A stretch of 36,672 nucleotides of DNA, from the NCBI GenBank assembly GCA_030065755.1, contig JASJDA010000024.1:1-36672 (forward strand), written 5' to 3'. A program made the translations under genes and the position numbers. Positions 15,370-25,433 of the stretch are shown here, piece by piece; position 1 is the first letter of the stretch; each line of letters opens with the position of its first letter. Source of the DNA: Prochloraceae cyanobacterium (GTDB lineage Bacteria > Cyanobacteriota > Cyanobacteriia > Cyanobacteriales > JASJDA01). A model generated the notes under the pieces. That model saw only the letters and a program-made list of their open reading frames with translations, was not told where the DNA came from and ran no database searches.

Positions 15370-18300
15370 ATGACTTCACAACCTTTTAACCTCGAAACCA
15401 GAATTAATATTCTTAATACAGTTCTTTCTAGCGATGAACAGCAAGTAGTTGATACAGCATTGCGGGATGCTGAAGGTGACTTGCCAACTGCTTTGTCAGA
15501 TATAGAAAAACGATTATCGGAATCTGAAGAACAAAAACAAAAAGCATCAGAACTTTTACCAAAAGTAAGCTTGGCATATTCTGTGGCAGATTTATCAGAA
15601 GATAACGAACCCCTAGTTAGAGCGATCGCCGAAGATTCAGCAGTAAATAATCTCAGGGATATGGCTCTCAATTTTAATGTTGCTAGGCTAGCTGCGATCG
15701 TCGATCCCCAATCTGTGCCAGAGACAATGGTAGAAGAAACTGATGATGATGAGCAGAAAAAACAAAAATTCGCTGTAGCTTTGCAACATAAGCTGTTTGC
15801 AGTCGAACCCACTGCCGTTCTGCAAAGAATGGTACAGGAAGAAGAAGTTCCCATTACCGATACAAATGTTCGTGCTGGGGTAGTTAATTTTCTGGCAAAC
15901 CAACCCGATTTTAATATTCACACCACTTCCGTTTATACCGCCCTACAAAACGAAGCAGCCTTCACCAATATTGCTGAAGAACAACGGGAAGAAGTAGTCA
16001 ACCAGCTTAAAAATATCCAAAGGGTACAGGCAATTAGTCCCATTCCTGAAGCTGTGACAGTTTTGATGGATGCCAACCTGATTTCAGCATTTACCATTAC
16101 CGAAATGCCAGAATCAACTTTCATAAAAAGTTATAGTAACACTTTAGGAGAAGAAACCGCCCGACAAGTTTACACCAATGCTCTGAATAATCGCATCCGC
16201 AACGAACAAGCATTGATCTCAATGCGAGAAACAGTGCGGGGAACGGGATTAGCTATTATGGATGGTTCCGAGTCTCTAGAAACCCGTATGGATAGGTTGC
16301 AGAAAGATACAGATAAACAGGGAGTTCCTCTCAACCTAGAAAAGCTGTTCGGTGATATGGACTTCTGTGAGTGTGAAGAATGTGCTTCTGTGTATAGTCC
16401 TGCTGCTTATTTTGTAGAACTTTTACAATTTCTGCGAAATAATAACCTCGACCCAAAAAAGCCCAATACAGGTCAAGAAGGTATTGCCAATACCCCTTTA
16501 GAAAAACTTTTCCGTCGTCGTCCCGATTTAGGTTGTTTAGAATTAACCTGCGAAAATACTTTCACCGTTTTACCCTATGTAGATTTGGTCAATGAAGTGA
16601 TGGAAAGCTTTGTTGTCCATTTAGATGAGTATGAAGATAATACCGAGAATCCCAAACAAGCAACCCTGGAAACTTTCAACGTTGATGATGAAACCAGTAG
16701 CGAACTACTCGCTCAACCGCAACACACTAATTATCAAGCATACTGCATACTGAAAAGTGCTGTTTATCCCTTTACCCTGCCCTATCATCAGCCCATTGAT
16801 GCTATCAGAATCTTTTTGAATTACCTGGAAACTAGCCGTTATGAACTACAAGATAAATATCGAACTACAAAAATAAGCTGCGAGAATGTAAGCCTTACTT
16901 CCGAGGATGAAGAGAAACTACAAAAGCTACACCAAGAAACTTTAGATCGGGCAGCGGATGCAGAGTTTCCGGGGTTAACTCAAGAAGAATACATCATCTT
17001 AACCAAAGAAGCCTTTTGGCAAAAAGAGTATTTTGATATCACCCTAAAACAACCTCCTTCAAAAGACGAATATCTCCAAAACATCGGGGTTAAACCAGTT
17101 CATAAATACTATGGCTACAGCACTGAACCTGAGATGCTAAGTACAGACGAAAACCAAGAAAAGGGTTTGACCTTTGTGAAAAAGCAGTTTTTGCCGCGCA
17201 CTGGTATTCAATATGTAGATTTAGTGGAGTTATTAAAAACCCAGTTTATTAATCCCAACTTCCCCCAAGGTAGAGCTTTAACCATCTTAGAAAGCATTCG
17301 CTTTAGCTATCGGTTTTTGCAAAAAAATTTGGTGGATAACAGCAGTAGCAATCCTAAAGTTAAATTCGCCAAACTGATTGCCTTTTTAGAAACATTCCAG
17401 CCATTAGTCCCACTAATAAATGCCTTTCTGCACCCAGATCCCTGCCAGCAACAAAAACCGAATTGGTCTATGGATTACAGTGATTTGCGGAATTGGGTTT
17501 ACTGTTATTTTGAAAGAATCGGGAAATTAATAGTACTGGACTCTGGAGAAGAACCAAAGCTGCCAATTGAAGGAAAATTGTATTTAAAGACTAAATGGAG
17601 AGATCCTGGTATATTCATTGGCACATTACACAATGACGGAACAATCAAGGATTCTAATGGGGAAATTATCGGTAACGTAACAATTTTTGGACAAGTTGTC
17701 GATACTAATGGTAAGCCGTTTATTGATCAATATAAGAATAACAAGAATGATAGCGACTTCTTATACATCACAATTAAAGATGAGAAGGATAATGATATTG
17801 CTTTGATAGATAATGGCAGCACAGGAATCTTTATAAGTGAGCAAAAAGTGACTTGGCTTGCCCAAGATACCTGCAACCTTGACAAAGTGAGATTAATTCA
17901 CCTCGATGGAACAAAATTAAAAGTTAAAGAGTACGATCGCATTCAGCGATTTATTCGACTGTGGCACAAAATGGGCTGGACAATTGATGAAACCGACAAA
18001 GCCCTAATTGGACTCGATCGCCTTACAGCAGATGATGATACATCACCTAAATCTGACGAAGAATGCGATTATGTTGGGTTTGAGGTGTTTAAAGATGATT
18101 GTAGCAAGACTAGCAGCGATAACAATGGAGATTACAATAAACCGACAGATGATTTTGACTGTCCCGATTTGGTAAAGATTACTGCTAAGATTACACCTGA
18201 TTTTTTGCATCAGTTAGTAGCAGTCAAAAAACTGCTGGACAAAACAGGATTAGAATTAGCAAAATTACTAACTTTTTGGGCTAATATCAGTACCAATGGC

Positions 18301-21300
18301 GAAAAATCTCTCTATAAAAGATTATTTTTAACTCATAATCTGCTAGGTATCGACAAAGTATTTAAACCAGACAGAAATGGCAATTACTTGACAGAATCAG
18401 CCAAAATTTCCGAGCATCTGCCCGTACTAATGGCTGCTTTGAGATTGAAAGCCGACGATATCACAGCGATCGCTGAATTTCGTAAACTTAAAGATGACTT
18501 GACCTTAGCTAATGTATCGGTATTATATCGGCATAGTCTGCTAGCAAAGGTTTTAGGTATTAAAGTAACAGAACTATTTGAAGCAATTGAGTTATTTGGA
18601 GAAGATCCCTTTAAAAACGCCTACAACACTCTGGAAATGTTGAAGACTTGGGGCAAAATGGAAAATGCAGGGTTTAGCTTCCGTCAACTTAATTACATTA
18701 TCGACGATCGCGATGATGCTCTACGTCCAGTTGCTCCATCCCAGAGAACCATCCTGCAAATTACCAAGATGCTTTATGATGGCTTGAATGCCATTGAAAG
18801 CGACCATAAAGACGTAAGGGAGGAGAATAAGGAAGAAGCTACTGCTGAATTAGTCCGTGCTAAAACTGGGTTATTTTTTGAGCCGTCAGTAGTTGAGCAA
18901 ATTATCAATTTACTTGAAGGAAAGACTGTTTACGCAACGAATGCTCCCTTGAATCTCACAATTAATATTCCAGAGTCACAAAAGACCCTAGCAAATAAAC
19001 TCAAATACAGCAACCAGAAAGATGCAACTCCACCCAGTGCGGGACTACAAGTTACAGGTATTTTGACCGAAGAGGAACGGACGCAGGCTAAAGCACTTTC
19101 TAGCGATCCAAATTGGGCAAAGGCAATCGATCGCGTTAGCAAACAGCCTCAAAATATCTTTAATGACATACAGTTCTTTAACAACGCACGGTTCGGCATT
19201 TTCCCAAACCCAACTGAGATAAAAGAAAAATTACTTGCGGGTGATGTTCTTCCACCTGACGGTAATACGGCTCTCGACAAACGGTTCTACTTTCTCAAGT
19301 ATTTCCTACCATTTTTGCGGCGGCATTTGGCACATCGGTTGATTGTCGATACTCTGGCAGGGGCAATGAGTTTGCCGACAGACATTACAGACGTTCTGTT
19401 ATCAGATTTACTAAAAGTGGAGGAATCTAATCAATCCGCCATCAGTATATTAGAAAACATCAAAGCACGATCGGCAGGAAGCAGTGGCAACTGGAAAGGT
19501 TACATGATTCCACCAACAGATGAAGCCTATGCGTTTATTGCTATCAGTGAGACTCAACCGCCACCTCTGATCCTAGACGGTGAGATAATTCCTTTCAAAT
19601 ACCAGCAAGAAGATCCTTCTAACGTTTGGTCAACCGATCTGACTGCGAAAAAGTTAAAAAGTGGAAAATTATACTGGCTGGAAGTAAGTGGACAACAACC
19701 TCAATATATTCAGTGGAAAACAGTAACCTTAGCTAAAACCCCTATTCCAACTTCCGCATTACTACCCGACTACTCGCAAGGGTCAGAAGTAGAGGAAGTG
19801 TTTAAAAAACTATCTAAAGCAGCTTTGCTAGTCAATGGTTTTAACTTGAGTACCGATGAAATAAGTTACTGGCAAAATAAAAAAAATTCTGCTGACTTTG
19901 ATGATTTTGATTTCAATAAGATTACCCTGCCACACTGGAAGCGTCTGCACGCCTATACCACTCTTCGTAACTCCTTACCGAGAACTGAAACAAATTTACT
20001 AGATTTATTTAACTGGGCGAAGAATGCTGAAAATCTTACCGAGTTGTCTGCCAAGATAGCTGCTGCCACTGTTTGGAAAAAGGAAAACATTGAAAAACTA
20101 ATCCAAGAAAAGCATTTTGACCTTAACCGTTTAGATGCTTTCTGTAACGAAGTCAACTTAGTTAAGTTACAAAAAGCGTTGGCAATAGCTGACAAAATTG
20201 GGGTTGATATTGACAGGCTGTTTGAGTGGGCAAAACCCACATCTAAATTCTGGGTTTGTCACCAAATCGCCGAAGACATCCGCAAGGCAATTCGGGCAAG
20301 ATTCGATCGAGAAGATTGGGAACAAGTAGTTAAACCTTTAAACGATGAGTTACGCAATCATCAAAAACAAGCGTTAATTGATTATTTGCTGGTGCAACCA
20401 GTTCTGCGTGAATGGGGAGTAGTGGATGCTGATAGCTTGTTTGAATTTTTCCTGATTGATGTGCAGATGGATACTTGTATGGAAACTTCACGCATTAAAC
20501 AGGGAATTTCCTCAATTCAATTATTCATTCAGCGTTGTCTATTAGGACTAGAAGAGAAATATGGAGTTGACAATCAAGTTCTAGACCGCGATCGCTGGGA
20601 ATGGATGCAACGGTATCGCGTTTGGGAAGCCAATCGCAAAGTGTTCCTCTATCCTGAAAACTGGATCGAACCCGAACTTCGGGATGATAAGAGTCCATTT
20701 TATATGGAACTAGAGTCAGAACTACTGCAAAAAGATATCGATCGGCAAACTGTCCAAGATGCCATAAAGAGTTACCTTTTCAAAGTATATGAGGTGGCTA
20801 ACCTTAAAGTAGTAGGACTGTATCTTGACAACGAAGAAAACAAACTACACATCTTTTCTCGAACACGAAATGCACCATACTTTTTTTACTACCGCTATTT
20901 CCATATAAAAGAAGGAAACTGGTATCCCTGGGAAAAAGTTCAAGTGGATATCCCCAGTTACGATAGAAAAGATGAAAAAGAGGAAATTACGGAAAACGGT
21001 ACGTATTTAATTCCAGTAGTTTGGAATAAGCGTTTATTGATTTTCTTCCCACAATTTATGAAGAAAACATCTCCTAATCTAGAAAACGATAATGAAACAT
21101 TAGAACATATTGGCAAAGAGAAAAAGCAATCTCAAAACAAGCCTAATGAATTTTGGGAAATTAAGATGGGCTGGAGTGAGTACCGAAACGGTAAATGGAC
21201 TCAAAAACAGCTTTCGGCTGAAGCAATTTACCACTTTGAAAATTTAACTCCCAGACAAGCACCAGAGATAAATTCCTATGAATTTATTCCTAGAATTTTC

Positions 21301-24300
21301 ACCAATAAAATTGTTATTGAAGTCTATCGGCATTTTTCAACAGGGTCATTTCACTTTACAGGTAGTCAAATTGCTAAAAATAATGTTCTAGTTCCTGATT
21401 CTACAGTACAAACTGATTTTCACTATATAAATAAAACTGAGATTCACTCATTGCAGACTGTAGAAAAAAACAACCCGCTTTTATCTAATAAAGAGCCTTA
21501 TTTTAATTTATCAGCAGCTAGTTCAACAGCTCATATTAACTCCTCCGCTATAAATTTTCATCATCCCTTTGCCGATGTACTCTTAGGGAAAATAACAAGT
21601 ATTGATCTCGATTCTCTCTATGATTATTATCTTAATAAAGTATCTAATATAAAGAATGACTCCGAAAAAGAGGATTTCAAAAAAGATACTTTTGGGAAAA
21701 TTAATGATAGTGATATTTACCATGAATTAAAACGAACTTACTCTCTATATAACTGGGAAGCAGCCTTCCATGCACCGATGCTGTTAGTAGATCGGTTGCT
21801 GAAATCACAACAGTTTGAACAGGCGTTGAAGATGTGTCATTATGTCTTTAATCCGATGGCAAAAGGTTCTGATAATAAACGTTTCTGGCAATTTCTACCC
21901 TTCAAAGAAATTGATGCCAAAAATTTCCTAGAAAGACTTTTTAACAGATTACAACCTAATCAATCAGACAAAGATATTAGCGAATGGCGCGAAAAGCCTT
22001 TTCAACCTCATGTAGTAGCTCGTCAGCGTCCCGTTGCCTACATGAAATGGGTAGTGATGAAATACATCGAAATCTTGATAGCTTGGGGTGATTATCTCTT
22101 TCGGCAAGATACTATCGAAACCCTAAATCAAGCTACCCAACTATACATATTAGCTGCACATATTTACGGACCAAGAGGACAAAAAATTCCCAAACGAGGT
22201 AAAATTCAGCCCCAAACTTACAAATCTTTGTTAGATAAATGGGATGCGTTTGGTAACGCAATGGTTGAGCTAGAGCTGGCGTTTCCCTTTAGTAACCAGA
22301 CTCCTTTTCCTATTGGCGTGAGTAATGGAGTAATAGGATTAGCTAATGTTTTTGGCTTTGCCACTTCGTTATACTTCTGCATCCCTGACAATCCCAAACT
22401 CAGAGGTCTTCGGAAAACTATTGACGATCGCTTATTAAAGATCCGTAGCTGTCAGAACATCGAAGGAGTGTTCCGCAAACTACCTTTATTTGAACCTCCT
22501 ATCGATCCTGCATTACTGGTACAAGCTGCTGCCAAAGGTCTTAGCTTATCAAGCGTACTGAATGATTTGAATACCCCCGCACCGAATTACCGTTTCTATT
22601 ATCTACTGCAAAAAGCTTTAGAACTCTGCACCGAATTAAAATCTCTCGGTAATGCTTTTCTCTCAGCTAAAGAGAAAAAAGATGCAGAAGCACTATCTCA
22701 ATTAAGAGCTAGTCATGAAAGCAGCATTCACAACCTGGTAATGGAAGTGAGGAAGCAGCAGTTAGAAGAGGCTAATAAATCATTAAAAGCTCTCCAACAA
22801 AACCGAATATCTCCTGTGTATCGCTTGCAGCATTATCTCCAACTCATTGGAGAAGATTTAGCTGCTGTGCCAGATAGCGACACTGATTTTAATGAGTTAG
22901 CCAATCAGATAGAACCACCAATTGAGGAAAGTAGTTTAAAACTAATTAGCTATGAGAAGGAAGAAATGGATAAAGCTAGTGCAGCAGCAGATTGGCAAAT
23001 TGGCATAGGTATTACAGAAACCCTTGCTAGTATTCTTCATATAATTCCTTCATTTCAAGCTAGTGCCCAACCTTTTGGTATTGGTATGACTTCTGTTGTC
23101 ACTTCAGGATGGATGCTGGGAAATGCAGCACAAGCGGTAGCTAGAGGCTTGCAGACTTACTCCAATGATTTGTCTTATCAATCTACAAATGCTTCCCGTA
23201 AAGGTGGTTTTCTGCGTCAATTACAGGATCGCGTCCAACAAGCTAACATCGCTGGGTACGAAATCAAGAATATTGATAAGCAGATTCTCACCCAAGAAAT
23301 TCGTATCAACATCGCTCAGCAGGAAATTACCAATCAGCAAAAACAAATTGATAACGCCCAAGAAGTAGAAGAATTTCTCCGCAATAAATACACCAATCAA
23401 GAATTATACGCTTGGATGGAAGGTGAAATCAAAACACTTTATTATCAAGCCTATACCTTGGCATACGACATTGCTAAAAAGGCAGAGAAGGTTTTCCGTT
23501 TCGAGCGAGGGTTGACAACTTCCAACTTCATCCAGTTTGGCTACTGGGATGCAGCCCGCGATGGACTCTTAGCGGGAGAAAGACTGTATCTTGGCTTGAA
23601 ACAACTGGAAGCTGCATACCAAGAAAAACGCGGTTACGATTACGAAGTTTCCAAATCAATTTCCCTACGACAAATAAATCCCTTAGCCTTGCTTCAACTC
23701 AAGGAAACTGGAACTTGTGAATTTGCCCTTCCCGAAGTGTTATTCGACATGGATTTTCCTGGTCACTATATGCGACGCATTAAATCCGTAGCTCTTACTA
23801 TACCCTGTGTAGTCGGCCCCTATACCAGCTTGAATTGTACTTTGCGTTTACTGGAACATAAATTCCGCACCAGTGCGATCGCCAAAGATAAAAACGACTA
23901 TCCTGAAAAAATAGACAAAACCGACGATCGCTTCAGCAGCGTTAATGTTCCGATTAAGGCGATCGCTGTGAGTACGGGTCAAAATGACAGTGGTGTATTT
24001 GAACTTAACTTCCAAGGCGATCGCTATTTACCTTTTGAGGGTGCTGGTGCTATTAGCAAATGGAAAATTGAACTACCCAGTGAGTTCCGACAGTTTGACT
24101 ATGACACCATCACAGATGTTGTTTTGCAAATGCGCTATACGGCTGTTGAGGGAGGAGATAAGCTGAAAAAACCTGCTTCCGATTCTGTACTGGAATATAT
24201 TAAGAGCGTAGAAGAACTAAGCCGTCAAGAAGGATTGTTTGCTGCATTTGACCTCAAGCATGAATTTGCTAGTGAATGGTATAAAGCAATGAATCCTCCA

Positions 24301-24612
24301 AAAGGTGCTACGGAGAGAGTATTAACACTTAATAACTTAAGCGATCGGTTGCCAATTTTCACCAAAGGACGCGATAAAAAAATTCAAGCTACTGATATTT
24401 ATTTGGTAACACCTTTGGCATTAACGGCTTCTAAATTGCGTTTAAAACACAAGACAAGAGAAGAAACTTTCAATGATACGAAAATAGGATCTATGAAATC
24501 TTTTGTTATCAAAGAGATTGACTTACCTATTAATGACTGGGAAATAAGCATTCAAGATGTAAAAACTGAGATTGATAAGCTTTGGCTACTTGTAAGGTAT
24601 GTATTGAAGTAA
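15370..24612 (+). CDS. TcA, pore-forming subunit of a Tc (ABC) toxin
   Basis: A 9.2-kb frame of 3080 residues, longer than the 2400-2550 usual for TcA. TcA is the pentameric, bell-shaped subunit that binds the target cell, inserts a channel and translocates the TcC effector. The VRP1-type segment is clear at about 333-350 (CECEECASVYSPAAYFVELL). The middle corresponds to the shell and receptor-binding regions; residues about 720-840 hold an unusual beta-rich insertion. Near 2637-2675 a long heptad-like helix (QEIRINIAQQEITNQQKQI) fits the channel coiled coil. The C-terminus (about 2765-2850; RQINPLALLQLKETGTCEF, LPEVLFDMDFPGHYMRRIKS) is the TcB-binding domain. No frameshift is seen. It starts at ATG 15370 behind AACAGGTAACG and follows the TcB-TcC gene in the same direction. 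Confidence 0.93.
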   Translation: MTSQPFNLETRINILNTVLSSDEQQVVDTALRDAEGDLPTALSDIEKRLSESEEQKQKASELLPKVSLAYSVADLSEDNEPLVRAIAEDSAVNNLRDMALNFNVARLAAIVDPQSVPETMVEETDDDEQKKQKFAVALQHKLFAVEPTAVLQRMVQEEEVPITDTNVRAGVVNFLANQPDFNIHTTSVYTALQNEAAFTNIAEEQREEVVNQLKNIQRVQAISPIPEAVTVLMDANLISAFTITEMPESTFIKSYSNTLGEETARQVYTNALNNRIRNEQALISMRETVRGTGLAIMDGSESLETRMDRLQKDTDKQGVPLNLEKLFGDMDFCECEECASVYSPAAYFVELLQFLRNNNLDPKKPNTGQEGIANTPLEKLFRRRPDLGCLELTCENTFTVLPYVDLVNEVMESFVVHLDEYEDNTENPKQATLETFNVDDETSSELLAQPQHTNYQAYCILKSAVYPFTLPYHQPIDAIRIFLNYLETSRYELQDKYRTTKISCENVSLTSEDEEKLQKLHQETLDRAADAEFPGLTQEEYIILTKEAFWQKEYFDITLKQPPSKDEYLQNIGVKPVHKYYGYSTEPEMLSTDENQEKGLTFVKKQFLPRTGIQYVDLVELLKTQFINPNFPQGRALTILESIRFSYRFLQKNLVDNSSSNPKVKFAKLIAFLETFQPLVPLINAFLHPDPCQQQKPNWSMDYSDLRNWVYCYFERIGKLIVLDSGEEPKLPIEGKLYLKTKWRDPGIFIGTLHNDGTIKDSNGEIIGNVTIFGQVVDTNGKPFIDQYKNNKNDSDFLYITIKDEKDNDIALIDNGSTGIFISEQKVTWLAQDTCNLDKVRLIHLDGTKLKVKEYDRIQRFIRLWHKMGWTIDETDKALIGLDRLTADDDTSPKSDEECDYVGFEVFKDDCSKTSSDNNGDYNKPTDDFDCPDLVKITAKITPDFLHQLVAVKKLLDKTGLELAKLLTFWANISTNGEKSLYKRLFLTHNLLGIDKVFKPDRNGNYLTESAKISEHLPVLMAALRLKADDITAIAEFRKLKDDLTLANVSVLYRHSLLAKVLGIKVTELFEAIELFGEDPFKNAYNTLEMLKTWGKMENAGFSFRQLNYIIDDRDDALRPVAPSQRTILQITKMLYDGLNAIESDHKDVREENKEEATAELVRAKTGLFFEPSVVEQIINLLEGKTVYATNAPLNLTINIPESQKTLANKLKYSNQKDATPPSAGLQVTGILTEEERTQAKALSSDPNWAKAIDRVSKQPQNIFNDIQFFNNARFGIFPNPTEIKEKLLAGDVLPPDGNTALDKRFYFLKYFLPFLRRHLAHRLIVDTLAGAMSLPTDITDVLLSDLLKVEESNQSAISILENIKARSAGSSGNWKGYMIPPTDEAYAFIAISETQPPPLILDGEIIPFKYQQEDPSNVWSTDLTAKKLKSGKLYWLEVSGQQPQYIQWKTVTLAKTPIPTSALLPDYSQGSEVEEVFKKLSKAALLVNGFNLSTDEISYWQNKKNSADFDDFDFNKITLPHWKRLHAYTTLRNSLPRTETNLLDLFNWAKNAENLTELSAKIAAATVWKKENIEKLIQEKHFDLNRLDAFCNEVNLVKLQKALAIADKIGVDIDRLFEWAKPTSKFWVCHQIAEDIRKAIRARFDREDWEQVVKPLNDELRNHQKQALIDYLLVQPVLREWGVVDADSLFEFFLIDVQMDTCMETSRIKQGISSIQLFIQRCLLGLEEKYGVDNQVLDRDRWEWMQRYRVWEANRKVFLYPENWIEPELRDDKSPFYMELESELLQKDIDRQTVQDAIKSYLFKVYEVANLKVVGLYLDNEENKLHIFSRTRNAPYFFYYRYFHIKEGNWYPWEKVQVDIPSYDRKDEKEEITENGTYLIPVVWNKRLLIFFPQFMKKTSPNLENDNETLEHIGKEKKQSQNKPNEFWEIKMGWSEYRNGKWTQKQLSAEAIYHFENLTPRQAPEINSYEFIPRIFTNKIVIEVYRHFSTGSFHFTGSQIAKNNVLVPDSTVQTDFHYINKTEIHSLQTVEKNNPLLSNKEPYFNLSAASSTAHINSSAINFHHPFADVLLGKITSIDLDSLYDYYLNKVSNIKNDSEKEDFKKDTFGKINDSDIYHELKRTYSLYNWEAAFHAPMLLVDRLLKSQQFEQALKMCHYVFNPMAKGSDNKRFWQFLPFKEIDAKNFLERLFNRLQPNQSDKDISEWREKPFQPHVVARQRPVAYMKWVVMKYIEILIAWGDYLFRQDTIETLNQATQLYILAAHIYGPRGQKIPKRGKIQPQTYKSLLDKWDAFGNAMVELELAFPFSNQTPFPIGVSNGVIGLANVFGFATSLYFCIPDNPKLRGLRKTIDDRLLKIRSCQNIEGVFRKLPLFEPPIDPALLVQAAAKGLSLSSVLNDLNTPAPNYRFYYLLQKALELCTELKSLGNAFLSAKEKKDAEALSQLRASHESSIHNLVMEVRKQQLEEANKSLKALQQNRISPVYRLQHYLQLIGEDLAAVPDSDTDFNELANQIEPPIEESSLKLISYEKEEMDKASAAADWQIGIGITETLASILHIIPSFQASAQPFGIGMTSVVTSGWMLGNAAQAVARGLQTYSNDLSYQSTNASRKGGFLRQLQDRVQQANIAGYEIKNIDKQILTQEIRINIAQQEITNQQKQIDNAQEVEEFLRNKYTNQELYAWMEGEIKTLYYQAYTLAYDIAKKAEKVFRFERGLTTSNFIQFGYWDAARDGLLAGERLYLGLKQLEAAYQEKRGYDYEVSKSISLRQINPLALLQLKETGTCEFALPEVLFDMDFPGHYMRRIKSVALTIPCVVGPYTSLNCTLRLLEHKFRTSAIAKDKNDYPEKIDKTDDRFSSVNVPIKAIAVSTGQNDSGVFELNFQGDRYLPFEGAGAISKWKIELPSEFRQFDYDTITDVVLQMRYTAVEGGDKLKKPASDSVLEYIKSVEELSRQEGLFAAFDLKHEFASEWYKAMNPPKGATERVLTLNNLSDRLPIFTKGRDKKIQATDIYLVTPLALTASKLRLKHKTREETFNDTKIGSMKSFVIKEIDLPINDWEISIQDVKTEIDKLWLLVRYVLK

Positions 24613-24627
24613 CGGGACTTGGTGATG

Positions 24628-24633
24628 CATCAA
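24628..24633. repeat. Target-site repeat CATCAA of the MITE, left
   Basis: CATCAA here precedes the inverted repeat at 24634 and is repeated at 24847-24852 right after the other inverted repeat. Confidence 0.7.
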
Positions 24634-24846
24634 TTCACTTTCCGCACGTCAAAAAGTAATATATGAAGATTACGTTTTCGAGGCTCCGATCGCGATCGCT
24701 AAAAGTCAAAAAATTAGCGTTTGGCGAACTGCTTGCAGCAGCGCTTGCGCTCCCGCAAAATGTCCAAAAATTACTGTTTTGCGATCGCCAAAATAGCCCA
24801 AAAATATATTACAAAGCATATGACAAATTGACGTGCGGAAAGTGAA
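24634..24846. mobile_element. 213-bp MITE with 19-bp perfect terminal inverted repeats
   Basis: Positions 24634-24652 and 24828-24846 are perfect inverted repeats (TTCACTTTCCGCACGTCAA and its complement), and a GTAATATAT motif is mirrored just inside them. CATCAA flanks the unit on both sides as a direct repeat. The interior is non-coding and contains HIP1-like palindromes. It lies 21 bp after the tcA stop, so it is a transposon within the CAST and could also end tcA transcription. The transposase family that moves it is not identifiable from this copy. Confidence 0.85.
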
Positions 24847-24940
24847 CATCAAATCAAAGAAGTATGGGAGTAAGAGAATGACAACGTCTTAGCCCGTAAA
24901 TTGGCAATTTTTGTTTGTTTTTGAGCTATTAATCTTTTAT

Positions 24941-25369
24941 TTATCTGAGAATCTTGTTCTGTAAGTGTAGATGAATTTCATCTAACCAAATGGGAATAAT
25001 TGCTTTTCCCTTATCTAAAGATGCGATCGCTTTTTCCCTATCAAACTCTACTAAGATGAGCGATCGAAAGCGATCGTCCCACCACAACATCCATCGCTTC
25101 TCAGTTTCAGAATTAGCATAATCAGAATCAGACTCAACCAACTGCTTCAATGCCCAAGAAGCTGTAGCAAAACTCAAACCCACTGAAAGCAAATATTCCA
25201 TTATTGCCAACTGTACGAGGTCAGACCGCGAATAATAAATACTTCTCCCCGTACCAGAACCCTCAATAGTTGGCACAATTACTTCCTTTTCTCGCCAATA
25301 CTGTAACTGGCGCAGAGAACAACCAATAATCTTTGCTGCTTGCTTACTTGTAAAGAAATTTTCCCCCAT
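24941..25369 (-). CDS. cvkR: CvkR, MerR-type repressor of the V-K system
   Basis: A 142-residue protein with an N-terminal MerR-like winged helix-turn-helix (FFTSKQAAKIIGCSLRQLQY, then WREKEVIVP and the wing GTGRSIYYSRSDLVQLAIME) and a C-terminal helical dimer/ligand-free region. V-K elements typically carry such a gene divergent to cas12k; the Anabaena protein CvkR has been shown to repress cas12k. It is transcribed away from cas12k with a 64-bp shared promoter region. The DNA-binding part is intact. A palindrome at 25397-25412 is the likely operator, and the similar site before tnsB suggests a second target. Confidence 0.9.
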   Translation of the reverse strand: MGENFFTSKQAAKIIGCSLRQLQYWREKEVIVPTIEGSGTGRSIYYSRSDLVQLAIMEYLLSVGLSFATASWALKQLVESDSDYANSETEKRWMLWWDDRFRSLILVEFDREKAIASLDKGKAIIPIWLDEIHLHLQNKILR

Positions 25370-25396
25370 AGAAAAAATTTTACAGAAGTGAGGTAA

Positions 25397-25412
25397 AATA
25401 CATATATGGTTT
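25397..25412. promoter_or_regulatory. Candidate CvkR operator between cvkR and cas12k
   Basis: AATACATATATGGTTT, set inside a longer A4...T4 imperfect palindrome centred on CATATATG, lies in the 64-bp divergent region. MerR proteins bind such palindromes over promoters. The site resembles AATACGTATATGTATT at 2991-3006. Binding is inferred. Confidence 0.6.
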
Positions 25413-25433
25413 TATTAAACAATTATGTAAATA

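Noticed and set aside
15336..15854. Serine-rich minus-strand frames inside tcA
   Set aside because: They are antisense shadows of a clearly coding gene.
24663..24845. A 60-codon + frame after tcA
   Set aside because: It lies almost entirely inside the MITE and has no protein-like features.
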